A DNA stretch of 64,000 bases, from positions 1 through 64,000 of IMG/VR virus record IMGVR_UViG_3300026531_000001. One strand, 5' to 3'. Positions 56,366-64,000 of the stretch are shown one piece after another (position 1 is the stretch's first letter; every line of letters starts with the position of its first letter). Source of the DNA: a virus. The position numbers and the translations under genes were made by a program. A model generated the notes under the pieces. That model was not told where the DNA came from and did not search any database. It was given only the letters and a program-made list of their open reading frames with translations.

Positions 56366-57347
56366 GTGGGCAGAGGAGACCTGGAACCCCGTCGTTGGCT
56401 GTACGAAGGCCTCAACCGAATGCAAAAACTGCTACGCCGAACGGCTGCACAGAACGCGGTACCGGGCGTGGCTAGACGGTTGGACGGACGCACCGGAGCA
56501 GTACCATGAGCCCTTTGAGCGCGTGCGTCTTATCGAGCGGCGGCTGGACGAGCCGAAGCGCTGGCGCAAGCCTAGGGCGGTGTTCTGCTGCTCGATGGGC
56601 GATCTGTTCCATGAGGACGTGCCGGCGCGCGACGTGCTGGCCGTCCTGAACACGATGGAGCAGGTCAACACCGACCGCATCCACGCCGGGCGGGAGCCAC
56701 ACCGGTTCATGGTGCTCACCAAGCGCTCGCGGCGCATGCGCGACATCCTGGAGACCTGGTTCGACGAGTTCCTGGCCAATAGCGTTGAGCCCACGGGCGT
56801 GTACTCGATCTGGTTCGGAGTCTCGGTGGGCGTACAGGGGTCGGTAGACCGCGCCTTCGATCTGGCGAGCATTCGCAGCCCCGTGCCGCTGGTGCGGTTC
56901 GTGAGCGCCGAGCCGCTGCTGGGGCCCGTGGGATTCGCGCAGGCGCAGCGTCGGTGCTGCGACGGCGAGTTTTACAACCTGCTCACCGGCGAACCCCTGG
57001 GGCATGACGGACAACCGCTTCCGGGGCGGATTAACTGGATCATCGTCGGTGGAGAGACTGGGCCGGGCGCGCGGCCCATGCACCCTGATTGGGCGCAGAG
57101 CTTGCGAGACGAAGCAGGCTACTATGGCGTTCCGTTTTTCTTCAAGCAGTGGGGGGAGTATGTACCGGCGTGGGGCGAAAACGATCCCACCATCTGGCTC
57201 GATAGGTACGGGGGGATTGCGACCGATCCGCATGAGCTCAGCGATCTGGAGAACCCGATCCCAATGCGGCGCGTAGGCCGCCGGGCCGCCGGACGCGAGC
57301 TCGACGGGCTCGTGTGGGAGCAGTATCCCGCTCAGGTCACGCCCTAA
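56346..57347 (+). CDS. DUF5131 / phage Gp37-Gp68 family protein (radical-SAM-like)
   Basis: A 333-residue protein of full family length. [31 protein letters not shown] carries the Cys cluster (C-x7-C-x2-C) proposed to bind an iron-sulfur cluster; [11 protein letters not shown]-like [56 protein letters not shown] and FFFKQWGEY are all family hallmarks. It is common in phages; the substrate is unknown. It overlaps the preceding gene. Confidence 0.88.
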   Translation: [333 protein letters not shown]

Positions 57348-57360
57348 GCCCACCTTCGTC

Positions 57361-57398
57361 TCTCACCGCCCCAATCTCTACGGTGGGGGGCGGTGAGA
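57361..57398 (+). promoter_or_regulatory. hairpin-embedded promoter with start codon in the stem
   Basis: TCTCACCGCCCC and GGGGCGGTGAGA are perfect 12-bp arms. The -10-like TACGGT (57379-57384) is in the loop and the GTG start (57393) in the 3' arm, 8 nt after the hexamer. Read-through RNA would bury the start codon in the stem; RNA made from this promoter would not contain the 5' arm. Confidence 0.5.
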
Positions 57399-58016
57399 GG
57401 ACGAGCACCAGCTAGCGCAGCAGTGATGGCGCGACGCAATGAGGGCCGCGCTGATTCGCTTGACTATTACCCAACGCCTCCAGGGGCAACGCGCGCACTC
57501 CTGGATTGGCTTGAGGGGCGTGGGCACGCGCTTTCGGAAGCAAGGGTATTTGAGCCGGCGGCTGGTGGCGGGCACATGGCCCAAGTGCTGGCTGAGCGTT
57601 TCGCGGAAGTGACAACAGCCGATATTGTAGATTACGGCTATCCGCTTAATTGTGTAGGTGATTTTCTAAGGGGGCAGTGTGGTCAAGACGCTGATTGGTT
57701 GATTACCAACCCCCCGTTTGTACTGTTTGATGATTTTGCGATCCGGGCCGTTCGCCAGTACCCGAACGTCGCGCTGTTGGCGCGGCTACAAGCGCTTGAA
57801 GGGCAGCGGCGCTTTGCTCGCTTGTGGTCCCAGAATCCCCCATCCGACGTGCTGGTGTTTGTTAACCGCGTTTCCATGGCGAAGGGCGGTATGCCGTGGG
57901 AGGTTGGTACTAGCCATTCTGCCGTCGCGTACGCATGGTTTGTGTGGCGCCAAGCCGCAACCGGGCGCGCCGCAATAGACTGGCTGCATTATTCCGAAGA
58001 CAAACCGCTTCTTTAG
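57393..58016 (+). CDS. N6-adenine DNA methyltransferase
   Basis: A 207-residue protein. The SAM-binding region is VFEPAAGGGHMAQVLAERFAEVTTADIVDYG (motif I plus the acidic end of strand 2), and the catalytic motif IV is DWLITNPPFVLFDDFAIRA (NPPF). An early YYPTPPGAT segment is common in small phage adenine methyltransferases. A GTG at 57393 is taken as the start; an in-frame ATG at 57426 is the alternative. It is probably antirestriction, the third methyltransferase in the window. Confidence 0.85.
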   Translation: MRGRAPASAAVMARRNEGRADSLDYYPTPPGATRALLDWLEGRGHALSEARVFEPAAGGGHMAQVLAERFAEVTTADIVDYGYPLNCVGDFLRGQCGQDADWLITNPPFVLFDDFAIRAVRQYPNVALLARLQALEGQRRFARLWSQNPPSDVLVFVNRVSMAKGGMPWEVGTSHSAVAYAWFVWRQAATGRAAIDWLHYSEDKPLL

Positions 58017-58036
58017 CGACTTACCACCCCCGCCCC

Positions 58037-58042
58037 TACGGT
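58037..58042 (+). promoter_or_regulatory. leaderless promoter -10 element TACGGT
   Basis: TACGGT 7 nt before the ATG at 58050, in a GCCCC/GGGGC inverted repeat. It supports 58050 over the upstream in-frame GTG at 58041. Confidence 0.5.
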
Positions 58043-58049
58043 GGGGGCA

Positions 58050-61000
58050 ATGCCATGGACTGCAGACCGCTACCCCGACGCTATGCGCCACCTCTCGCCA
58101 CCGGTGCGTAGGCGCGCCATTCGCATCGCCAACTCATTGCTGCGCAACGGCTACGGCGAGGGGGAGGCCATACGGATCGCTATAGCCCAGGCCAAGCACC
58201 AGCTGGCCAAGGGATACTACTTGGCCTACGACCCCAATGGGTTCGCCCTGGTCTTTTGGCTCGAGCCTGAGGCACCGCTCGCCAAAGCTGAAGGGGGATC
58301 GGACCTAGGCCCGAACGAGCGCTGGGTTACGCTCAAGCCCCATGGACCCGACCATCCCGACTATGTGCACGTCAAGATCAAGGTCAACCCCGACGGCAGC
58401 GCCCATGTGGTCTCCGGCCCAAAGGGGTTGCACGGCTTGCGACTGACGCGCATCGGTGGGAAGAAGGACGGCCGACGCGAGAAGGCCGACGTGCCCCCCG
58501 AGGAGATGGCGCGCCGCAAAGAGCTGGCGCAGCGACTGCAAGAGCACATCCAGGAGGCCCACCGCGCGGCCTTGGCCGCCGCCGCCCGCATCACCGGGAA
58601 CCCCCACCTCGAGCGCTTGCTCGACGACGACACCCGTGAGCAGCTGCGTACGATCGCGCAGCAGGCGGTGGGGGAGGGCCCCGAGGCGAGCCTCGGGGCG
58701 GGCCTGGCCACCGCGCGCCACGTGCGCGCCGCTACCCAAGCGATCAAGCGCATCGAACGCCAAGTGCTCAAGCACCTGGTACGCGACCCCGATCTACGGA
58801 GCGCGGTCCTTGGCGAGCACGACGCAATCCAGCCGGAGGAGGTTCCCGGGGCGGAACCGACCCCAACCCCCAGCCGCGGCTACGGGGGGTCCATGCGCCA
58901 GATGGCCGAAGAGCACGGGCTCACGGATGAGGAGTTCGAGCGCGAGGCCGAGGACGCTTTCCAGGCCCGGCTCGCCCAGTACGCCCCCGAGGTGCAGGCG
59001 CGCATCCTGGCGGCGCGGGAGCGCATGCGGGCTGCGCAGCCCCTGGCGCGCGAAGCCGGCGCCGCCCTGGAGGAAGCGGCACCGAAGCCCGCCGCCCCCA
59101 CCCCCGAAGAGCTGCGCCAGCATGCGGACGACGTGCGCACCTTCCTGGCCGCGTCCCGCAAGCTGCGCCAGCTGCAAAGGGCGAAGCGCCGCGCCCTGCT
59201 CGGGCATGACCCCGAGGCGACCGAAGCCGAGATCAAGGCCCTGGAGGAGGCCCAGCGCGCCGAGGACGGGAGCCCGCTGGTGGTCCACGCCGAAGAGGTA
59301 GACCCCGAGCTGGCCCGCGAGCTGCAGGCGAGGATCGCCGACCTGGCCAAGGAGGACCTGACCCGCAGCTTCCTCGACACCGTGCAGCGCGCCGCTGAGC
59401 CCGGTTGGAGCTACGGGGAGCTGCGGAAGGCCCTCTACAAGCACTACGCAGCCGGAGCCTACGCGCACCTGAGCAATGTGGGTCTGGCCGTACTGGGGCA
59501 CGACACCCTGGACCGGCTGGCCCTGGACGCCCTGGGCCTCGACGCCGGGGCGAAGCTCATGGCCCACGCGCTGCGCCGCGGCCTCAGCGACGAAGAGGTG
59601 GCCAAGGTGCGCAAGGCCCTTGCGGAGCATCACGACCAGACCCTCGAGCCCATGCTCAAGGAGGCCATGGAGTGGGGCACCAAGGCGCTGGAGGCCGCCA
59701 GAGCGATCGAAATCCCGGCGATTACGGCCACCACCGACGCCCTGATGGTCATGGACCTGGTGCGCAAAAAGCGGCGCCTGCTCGAAGAGGCGTACCGCCA
59801 CCTGGGGACCGCGCTCGGGAAAATGGAGGCGTCCGCCGCTCTCAACTACGCCCTGGGGCAACCTCCAAGCGACCACCTCGAGCTCGAGTTCGGCAAGAGC
59901 GCGCGCGAGGTGATCCCGGCGCTGCGGGCCCTGGGTCTGCAGCCGGGCGACTACACCTACGACTGGGAGGGCGACCGCTTCAAGGTGCGCGTCAACCGCG
60001 CCGGCATGGACCGGCTCACCCCCGAAGCCGATCCCGAGGAGCGCGCCCGCGCCGACCGCGTGAAGGCGATCAAAGCGGGCTTGCACGACGAAGCGGACTG
60101 GCTGCCCGCCGGCTTCGCCCGGTACCCAGCCACGGCCTTCGACCAGCAGGAACCCCCGAAGGCCAAGCGCTTGGCTCGGGCCCCCGACTTCAGCCGCGAC
60201 GTGCGCGCCGGCCTTGAGGAGGCCATCGCCAGCCGGTTGGCGGACGGGTGGACCCCCACCGAGCTAAAGCGGCTGCTCACGTCCGCGAGCTTCATCCGCG
60301 ACTGGGTGCCGCCGGAGAAGATGGAGGCGTACGACCAGCACCTTGAGGAGCTACTTCCGACGTGGGCGGGGGAAGAGGTCCGGCGCAACAAGCAGGGTGA
60401 GGAGTACCGGGTGCCGATCCCGGTGGACTACGACCGCCTCGAGGAGAAGCACCCCGAGCTGCACGAGCGGTTGCAGGGCATGGCCCGGGCATTCGTGGAG
60501 AAGGAGCACCCTGGCGAAGCCGACTTCTACAGCCAGACCGTTGCCGACACCCCCGAGGTGCGAAAGGCCCTCTACCTCACCGTCCTCGAGGACCCGCGCA
60601 CTCAGGTGGCCCTCAAGCCGCTGGGCGACCTGACCCACCGCGATCAGCGGGCGATCCGCCACTACTACCTGACCGAGGTCTTGGGCAAGAGCCCCGAGGA
60701 GCTGGCGGCGCGCAAGGAGTCGGTGCGCAAGGCCCTGGCCGCGTACGACGCCAAGCACCCCATGCCCGACAAGTGGGGCGCGCCGTCTGATGGCGGCCTC
60801 TTCGGCGACCCGCAGCCCGTGGACCCCGAGGCCCCGGTGACGCTGCGCTTTCGCCAGCACGTCGCCGCCGACCCCGACCTCAAGGCGGAGACGCTGCGCG
60901 CCATGGGCCTGGGCCACGGCGACTACGTGGAGAACGACGACGGCAGCGTCACCCTCACCGAGGACGGCAAGGCCAACCTCCGGGGCAACCCCTACCCGGA

Positions 61001-63278
61001 CCGGCTGGAGAGCGACCTGCCCCTGAACCCGGACTGGGTGCGGTGGCACCGCGAGCGGCAGCAGACGGCCACCGACGCGCTCGGGGAGCAGGAGGAGCTG
61101 GTCGAGTGGAACAAGTTCGTGGAGGGCCTGGGCGGGCCGCAGCGTGCGTACGAGGCCATCCAGGAGCACATGCGCGGCCAGCTCGCCAGCCGCTACGCCC
61201 ACTACCACGCCAAGCTCACCGGCCAGCCGCTGCGCCTCTCCAAGGTGGCCAACCGCTGGGGCGAGCACTTGTGGGCCGTGCATGACCCGGCCAGCTACCG
61301 CGCCTTCAAGGACGAGATCGCCCGCCAGCAGCACGCCCTGCGCGAGCGCCAGGGTGGGAAGTTCGCCTACATGGGCGGGCGCGGCTCGCTCCTCGAGGCG
61401 TGGCGCAAGAAGAAGGAGGAGGAGCGGGCTGCGCGCATGGCGCAGGGGAGCCTGTTCGCCGGAGCGGGCGATGAGGCCCTGGACCCTGAGGCCCCGGTGC
61501 CGCACCTGGAGCGCCACGCCCTGCCCCCCGCCGTCGAGAAGCGCCTGGCCGCGATCCTGCCGGAGGTCGCCGGCAGCGTGCACTCCGGGATGAGCCCCGT
61601 CCAGATGTACCCCGTAACCATGGGGAAGGGCACCAAGTACGTCAAGCAGCAGCGGGCGATAAAGGCCATTATCGAAGGCCAGAAGCTCGCAGCCTTCCTG
61701 GGAACGGGAAGCGGAAAGACCTCCGTCGCCATCGGCGGTTTCACCGAGCTGCACCACCGCGGCGAGGCCCAGAAGGGCTTCTTCGTCGTGCCCTCGATCG
61801 TGCGCGACCAGTTCGGGGAGGAAATGGCGCGCGTGCTCGAGCCGGGCAAGTACCGCTGGCACGCGCAGGAAGCCGACGGCGAGCAGCGCCGCGCGGCGTA
61901 CAAGGCCCGCGACGTGCACATGGTTGCGGTCACGCACCAAGCGTTCCGCGACGATATGCTGCGCCTCATGGCGGAGCACCACGGGGAAGACCCCGAGGCG
62001 TTCAAGCAGCGCTTCCTCGACGCCGACCTGAGCGAACGCCAGCGCCTGATGCGCGAGGCCCTGGACGCCCACGGCATCCCGCTGCACTACCTGGCCGTGG
62101 ACGAGGCCCACGACGCCCTGAACCGCCAGGGGAAGGCGGAGAGCCTGCTAACGGCGGTGCTGGATACCGCGATGAGCCTTTCCAGGTACGGCACCCTCAT
62201 GACCGGGAGCCCGGTCAAGAACGACGCTTCCGAGATCGGCGACTGGCTGCGCAAGCTGGACCCGAAGCGCTTCGGTGACCCGGCGGAGTTCCGGCGCCGT
62301 TACGGTGTGGACGCGCTCACCGCGCGCGAGGCCCTGAAACGGCTGGCTGACCGCTACGTCTACCACGACGTGGTGCCCTCGGGCGTCACCAAGCGGGTGG
62401 TTTGGGGGGCAGACGGCACGCAGGGCGACACGCCCAGCGGTCATGCCCCCATCCCCCTGCACCCCCAGCAGCAGGCAGGGCTCGAGGCCGTGCGCCATGC
62501 CTACCAGCGGGCCGTGCGCGCCCGCGACCGTGGCGACGTGGACGTGGACGCCCTCAAGCAGCTTTCGCCCCGGTCCTTCGAGGGCGTGCCCGAGGCCCAG
62601 CACGAGGAGATCGCTCGGCGCCTGAACCGCAGCCTGGGCGTGCTGCACGAGGCGGCCAAGGCGCGGGTGATCAACGAAACGCCGGCCGACCAGAACGCCA
62701 AAATCCAGCACCTGCTCAAGCTGGCGGACCAGCGCCGCGGCAAGGGCGGGGTGATCTTCGCCCACAACCGCCGCGCGGTGCACGAGATCGCCCAGGCCCT
62801 CGAGCGCGCGGGTCACAAGGTGGCCGTGCTGCACGGCGGCCACAGCGCCCAGGACAAGGCCCGCATTCGGCAGCGCTTCGATCGCGGCGAGGTGGACGTG
62901 ATCGTCGCCTCGGACGCCGGGGCGACGGGGGCAAACCTGCAGCACCGGGGTGAGTGGCTGGTTCACTACGACCTTCCCATGACGCACAAGACGTGGGAGC
63001 AGCGCTCGGCGCGCATTGACCGGCTGGGGCAGAAGCGGCCGATCGAAATCCACACGCTGATGACCGACTCCGACCACGACCGCACCAGCCTCGAGCGCTT
63101 GGAGCGCAAGCGCCTGCTCGGGACGATCTTCCAGGGGCCCTATGAGCACATGGACGATACCGGCCTGGCGCTGCAGCTGCAGCTGGCTGGCCTCTCCCGC
63201 CCGGAACGTCCCCGGGACGACGACCCGACGCCGCCGCCCGTGCCCCCGCCACCGCAGCAAGGGGCCCTGTTCGGGTAG
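58050..63278 (+). CDS. giant polyvalent protein with C-terminal SF2 helicase
   Basis: A very long protein, about 1740 residues. The first 50 residues (MPWTADRYPDAMRHLSPPVRRRAIRIANSLLRNGYGEGEAIRIAIAQAK) form a small helical domain also known as a stand-alone protein. A short beta segment follows (ERWVTLKPHGPDHPDYVHVKIKVNPDGSAHVVSGPKG). Residues 150-1180 are mostly alpha-helical with no enzyme motif I can name. The end is an SF2/SNF2-like helicase: G1218-TGSGKT (motif I), D1351-EAH (motif II), LMTGSPVKN (III), and the second RecA domain GVIFAHNRRAVHEIAQAL..VAVLHGG..VIVASDAGATGANLQ..EQRSARIDRLGQ. Such proteins near head genes are thought to be packaged and injected with the DNA. Confidence 0.85.
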   Translation: MPWTADRYPDAMRHLSPPVRRRAIRIANSLLRNGYGEGEAIRIAIAQAKHQLAKGYYLAYDPNGFALVFWLEPEAPLAKAEGGSDLGPNERWVTLKPHGPDHPDYVHVKIKVNPDGSAHVVSGPKGLHGLRLTRIGGKKDGRREKADVPPEEMARRKELAQRLQEHIQEAHRAALAAAARITGNPHLERLLDDDTREQLRTIAQQAVGEGPEASLGAGLATARHVRAATQAIKRIERQVLKHLVRDPDLRSAVLGEHDAIQPEEVPGAEPTPTPSRGYGGSMRQMAEEHGLTDEEFEREAEDAFQARLAQYAPEVQARILAARERMRAAQPLAREAGAALEEAAPKPAAPTPEELRQHADDVRTFLAASRKLRQLQRAKRRALLGHDPEATEAEIKALEEAQRAEDGSPLVVHAEEVDPELARELQARIADLAKEDLTRSFLDTVQRAAEPGWSYGELRKALYKHYAAGAYAHLSNVGLAVLGHDTLDRLALDALGLDAGAKLMAHALRRGLSDEEVAKVRKALAEHHDQTLEPMLKEAMEWGTKALEAARAIEIPAITATTDALMVMDLVRKKRRLLEEAYRHLGTALGKMEASAALNYALGQPPSDHLELEFGKSAREVIPALRALGLQPGDYTYDWEGDRFKVRVNRAGMDRLTPEADPEERARADRVKAIKAGLHDEADWLPAGFARYPATAFDQQEPPKAKRLARAPDFSRDVRAGLEEAIASRLADGWTPTELKRLLTSASFIRDWVPPEKMEAYDQHLEELLPTWAGEEVRRNKQGEEYRVPIPVDYDRLEEKHPELHERLQGMARAFVEKEHPGEADFYSQTVADTPEVRKALYLTVLEDPRTQVALKPLGDLTHRDQRAIRHYYLTEVLGKSPEELAARKESVRKALAAYDAKHPMPDKWGAPSDGGLFGDPQPVDPEAPVTLRFRQHVAADPDLKAETLRAMGLGHGDYVENDDGSVTLTEDGKANLRGNPYPDRLESDLPLNPDWVRWHRERQQTATDALGEQEELVEWNKFVEGLGGPQRAYEAIQEHMRGQLASRYAHYHAKLTGQPLRLSKVANRWGEHLWAVHDPASYRAFKDEIARQQHALRERQGGKFAYMGGRGSLLEAWRKKKEEERAARMAQGSLFAGAGDEALDPEAPVPHLERHALPPAVEKRLAAILPEVAGSVHSGMSPVQMYPVTMGKGTKYVKQQRAIKAIIEGQKLAAFLGTGSGKTSVAIGGFTELHHRGEAQKGFFVVPSIVRDQFGEEMARVLEPGKYRWHAQEADGEQRRAAYKARDVHMVAVTHQAFRDDMLRLMAEHHGEDPEAFKQRFLDADLSERQRLMREALDAHGIPLHYLAVDEAHDALNRQGKAESLLTAVLDTAMSLSRYGTLMTGSPVKNDASEIGDWLRKLDPKRFGDPAEFRRRYGVDALTAREALKRLADRYVYHDVVPSGVTKRVVWGADGTQGDTPSGHAPIPLHPQQQAGLEAVRHAYQRAVRARDRGDVDVDALKQLSPRSFEGVPEAQHEEIARRLNRSLGVLHEAAKARVINETPADQNAKIQHLLKLADQRRGKGGVIFAHNRRAVHEIAQALERAGHKVAVLHGGHSAQDKARIRQRFDRGEVDVIVASDAGATGANLQHRGEWLVHYDLPMTHKTWEQRSARIDRLGQKRPIEIHTLMTDSDHDRTSLERLERKRLLGTIFQGPYEHMDDTGLALQLQLAGLSRPERPRDDDPTPPPVPPPPQQGALFG

Positions 63279-63303
63279 TCGGATTACCGACCACGACGGC
63301 GTA

Positions 63304-63309
63304 TAAGGT
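63304..63309 (+). promoter_or_regulatory. leaderless promoter -10 element TAAGGT
   Basis: TAAGGT 7 nt before the ATG at 63317. No Shine-Dalgarno. Confidence 0.4.
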
Positions 63310-63316
63310 GGGCGCC

Positions 63317-63550
63317 ATGAAGGATGACGCCAAGCGCATACTGGCCGAGCTCCGCGCCGAGCTCGGCCGCGCGCGCATTGAGGAGGCCGCCGCCCGCGGT
63401 GCCGCCCGCGCCGTTGCGGAGCGGCACCAGGCCGCCGCCGCCGAAGCCGCCGGGGGCATCGAAGCGCCCCGCGGCAGCGCCCTCGAAGACGAGTACCTGG
63501 AGCACGTACTGAGACGCGGAACCGCCCGCGCACTGGAGGCAGCCGAATGA
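63317..63550 (+). CDS. small alanine-rich helical protein
   Basis: A 77-residue protein (MKDDAKRILAELRAELGRARIEEAAARGAARAVAERHQ...), nearly all helix. It follows a -10-like element and overlaps the next start by ATGA. Function unknown. Confidence 0.5.
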   Translation: MKDDAKRILAELRAELGRARIEEAAARGAARAVAERHQAAAAEAAGGIEAPRGSALEDEYLEHVLRRGTARALEAAE

Positions 63551-64000
63551 CGCTACGCGAGATCTACGATCTGATCAAGGCCCAGGCCCAGGCCCTGTTC
63601 AACCTGCCCGAACCGCCGGCGAAGCGCACGCGCCCGCGGCGCTCCACTCGGCGCACCCGCAAGCCGAAGGGGGCACCCCCGGACCAGCCCGCCCTGTTCG
63701 GCGACGGGGGCAGCAAGCCGGTCGAGCAACCGGCGCTCCCGTTCGGGAAGCGCGACAAGACGCGCCTGAAACCGGTCAAGAAGGTCGTGCGCGAGAAGGG
63801 CGGGAAAACCCACACGCAGACCTACTGGGAGAAGGTGGGCGACGCGGAACCGGCGCCCAAGCCGGCCGCGCCGAAGCCCGAAGAGAGACAGGAGCCCAAC
63901 CCCGGGGACGCGTTCCGAGCGAAGCTGAGCCAGGACCCGCACGCCGCCCTCGACGAGCTCGAGCGCGAGGTGGAGGGCCTGTTCACCACCCGCAGTGCGG
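63547..64000 (+). CDS. hypothetical protein, 3' end beyond the window
   Basis: The frame from ATG 63547 is open to the last base (151 codons seen). The start is MTLREIYDLIKAQAQALFNLPEPP, then a basic linker (KRTRPRRSTRRTRKPKG) and two short PALFG and PALPFG motifs that also occur at the end of the giant protein (GALFG). A later segment is KKVVREKGGKTHTQTYWEKVGD. It is probably a head-operon protein; the function is not recognised. Confidence 0.6.
   Translation, partial: MTLREIYDLIKAQAQALFNLPEPPAKRTRPRRSTRRTRKPKGAPPDQPALFGDGGSKPVEQPALPFGKRDKTRLKPVKKVVREKGGKTHTQTYWEKVGDAEPAPKPAAPKPEERQEPNPGDAFRAKLSQDPHAALDELEREVEGLFTTRSA

Noticed and set aside
60351-62111. A 586-codon minus-strand frame, and a similar one at 58794-60086
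   Set aside because: They are antisense shadows of the helicase gene, whose frame holds all helicase motifs.

Overview
The window is about 64 kb of a tailed phage with a contractile tail (tail sheath, tail tube, gp25-like and J-like baseplate proteins). The likely host is a Deinococcota bacterium of the Thermus/Meiothermus/Oceanithermus kind. Four things point there: high GC; a phage-borne tmRNA whose 5' end, 3' end and tag-entry region follow the Thermus layout; a beta clamp ending in the VVPLRV tail I associate with Deinococcota clamps; and many promoters whose -10 hexamer sits 6-7 nt before the start codon, the leaderless arrangement known in Deinococcus and Thermus. The exact host is inference. 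Both window ends cut genes; no major capsid, DNA polymerase or integrase is seen here.

Layout. (1) 1-2290, + strand: two DNA methyltransferases and small genes. (2) 2360-25454, + strand: neck and tail completion, a tmRNA between two structural genes (4663-4958), sheath, tube, assembly chaperones, a tape measure with an M23 peptidase, baseplate hub, spike and wedge, and large appendage and fibre proteins. (3) 25489-27474: lysis (holin, endolysin-like protein). (4) 27624-31282: a secreted beta-strand-rich protein, metallophosphoesterase, HAD phosphatase and dNMP kinase, ending at a strong terminator. (5) 31397-39616, mostly - strand: large terminase and RuvC-like resolvase, an acidic protein, a possible small terminase, a sliding clamp (dnaN), and a helix-turn-helix regulatory operon. 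(6) 39749-41596, + strand: CI-like repressor, ParA and a ribbon-helix-helix partner. (7) 41593-45668, - strand: replication module (initiator containing iterons, DnaC-like loader). (8) 45767-48046: a small gene, four tRNA genes (initiator Met, Ser, Ala, Ser), a 3D-domain protein. (9) 48185-51593: portal, pyrophosphatase-like protein, MuF-like head protein. (10) 51662-57347: an operon of small zinc-finger and DNA-binding proteins ending in a DUF5131 protein. (11) 57393-64000: adenine methyltransferase and a 1743-residue protein with an SF2 helicase domain, then small genes.

How it fits together. A divergent repressor/HTH region, a ParA-RHH partition pair and an iteron-bearing initiator gene, with no integrase in view, suggest a temperate phage kept as a plasmid (phage-plasmid). 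At least seven promoters share a palindromic operator (GTCY-N8-RGAC) with the -10 element inside its 8-bp spacer. These promoters drive the tmRNA, the regulator operon, the clamp operon, the 3D-domain gene, the small-protein operon and the secreted protein gene, so one regulator probably controls a dispersed regulon. The tmRNA encodes an unusual tag (GNPMLKAA) and the phage carries its own initiator-type tRNA, which is notable in a genome rich in leaderless promoters.
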